A stretch of 64,000 nt of DNA from Halomarina oriensis (lineage in GTDB: Archaea; Halobacteriota; Halobacteria; Halobacteriales; Haloarculaceae), in assembly GCF_009791395.1 (NCBI RefSeq), contig NZ_WSZK01000026.1, positions 24,492 to 88,491 of the forward strand, in the 5' to 3' direction. Under the pieces are notes generated by a model. It saw nothing but the letters and a program-made list of their open reading frames with translations, was not told where the DNA came from and did no database searches. Positions 63,311 to 64,000 of the stretch are shown here, piece by piece. Position numbers and translations under genes: made by a program. Position 1 is the stretch's first letter. Each line of letters opens with the position of its first letter.

Positions 63311-64000
63311 ATGGAGACTGACGACATCACCTTCGTCGCCGTCGTAGCGCTGGGTGTCCTCCTGCTCGTGGTTCCGCTCGCGTACTTCGGCATCACCCTG
63401 TTCGGTGACATCGTCGATATCAACGGCGCGGGACCGGCGGAGCAGAACGACACGAACGGCACCCTCGTCACGGACGGTAGCGGCTCGACCGTGACGACGC
63501 CGGGCAGTACCGCCACCGATACACCCGCGGGAGAACAGACCGAGGAGACCGACCCGCCGGCGACGGACCAGCCGACGGATCCACCAGCGACGGACGCTCC
63601 CGACCCGACCAAGGAGCCGACCGAAGAACCCGAGCCCACGGAGGAGCCGGAACCGAACGACCCGGAACCGACAGAAGAGCCGAACGACCCGGAACCGACC
63701 GAGGAACCCGAACCCACGGAGGAACCGGACCCGACCCCCGAGCCGACGCCGGAGCCCACGGAAGCGCCGACCCCCCGAGCCGACGCCGGAGCCCACGGAA
63801 GCACCGACCCCCGAGCCGACGCCGGACCCGACCGCAGACGCCCGCGCCGACGACACAACCACCACAGACTCCCGACCCACCGGAGAACACGACCGAACCG
63901 CCACAGACCTCCGAACCGACGCAGACGACCGAACCGCCACAGACGTCCACTGGACCGCCGCAGACCACGTCGGAACCGACACCCGAACCAACACCCGAAC
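63311..64000 (+). pseudogene. Membrane-anchored Pro/Thr/Glu-rich stalk protein, apparently frameshifted (3' end outside window)
   Basis: ATG at 63311 opens a frame with one N-terminal hydrophobic segment (about residues 8-33) and then a Pro-Thr-Glu repeat (EPTEEPEPTEEP pattern), as in a cell-wall-spanning stalk. At a run of six C (63771-63776) the frame turns Arg-rich and loses the repeat. The same unit a little later has five C. Removing one C restores EPTPEPTEAPTPEP, and a further one-base change near 63831 is needed to reach a third repeat frame (PPQT, TEPPQTS). So either two indels broke the gene or the sequence has errors here. The gene extends past the window. Confidence 0.7.

Noticed and set aside
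63248..63994. Minus-strand Gly/Val/Ser-rich frames at the right edge
   Set aside because: They are the complement of the Pro/Thr/Glu repeat of the plus-strand stalk protein and carry no start signal.
1..64000. CRISPR array, insertion sequence, integrase or phage genes
   Set aside because: No regularly spaced direct repeats, transposase motifs, att-like duplication at the tRNA gene, or phage structural genes were seen.

Overview
This window is chromosomal DNA from a halophilic archaeon (class Halobacteria); I cannot name the genus. The evidence is very high G+C with GC-rich third codon positions, strongly Asp/Glu-rich proteins, archaeal TATA boxes about 26-28 nt upstream of mostly leaderless starts, and archaeal information-processing genes (RadB, PCNA, Cdc48, ribosomal protein S8e). 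Several products carry haloarchaeal export signals (Tat signals, lipoboxes, a PGF-CTERM anchor). One tRNA gene, tRNA-Val(CAC), is present. I found no insertion sequence, integrase, CRISPR array or rRNA. The region looks like core chromosome rather than an island.

Layout. 1-4.4 kb: an SDR oxidoreductase (cut by the left edge), a cytochrome P450, a GNAT acetyltransferase, a [2Fe-2S] ferredoxin and a DUF1028 protein. 4.6-7.1 kb: a large PGF-CTERM surface protein with an internal duplication. 7.2-15.3 kb: tRNA-Val, cobalamin adenosyltransferase, two DUF3179 genes (the second frameshifted), a lipoamide-dehydrogenase-like flavoprotein and several very small zinc-binding proteins. 15.4-19.7 kb: the two glycine decarboxylase subunits (gcvPB, gcvPA) and HMG-CoA synthase. 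19.8-28.7 kb: DUF2150 protein, TatD-like hydrolase, acetyltransferase, NYN nuclease, a Tat-exported halolysin, a Na+/H+ antiporter, a CBS protein and an exported DUF4394-ferritin fusion. 28.9-30.4 kb: gcvT-gcvH. 30.6-36.8 kb: an XRE regulator, radB, a RuvC-like protein, LarC and Cdc48. 37.1-41.5 kb: two PhoU-type proteins, the tungstate-binding lipoprotein TupA, S8e and a DUF2240 protein. 41.6-51.7 kb: an old-yellow-enzyme-type reductase, tandem PHP proteins, pyrF, a membrane J-domain protein, an MBL hydrolase, an HAD phosphatase, an EamA transporter and a GTPBP1-like GTPase. 52.0-57.6 kb: an HTH protein, the mch operon, a PCNA clamp and an HFX_2341-type regulator. 57.6-64 kb: a beta-propeller lipoprotein, DUF1405, pdxS, a Gfo/Idh/MocA dehydrogenase, a glycosyltransferase and a Pro/Thr-rich stalk protein that appears frameshifted and leaves the window.

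How the genes work together. The complete set of glycine-cleavage-specific proteins (P in two subunits, T, H) is split between two loci 11 kb apart. With mch it points to folate/pterin one-carbon metabolism. RadB and the downstream RuvC-like protein may form a recombination module. The many exported products (surface protein, halolysin, TupA, DUF3179 lipoprotein, propeller lipoprotein, ferritin fusion) fit a Tat-dependent haloarchaeal secretome. The least-described items are the RuvC-like protein, the DUF4394-ferritin fusion, the basic RGG-linked membrane J-protein, the divergent PCNA and two apparent homopolymer-associated frameshifts.
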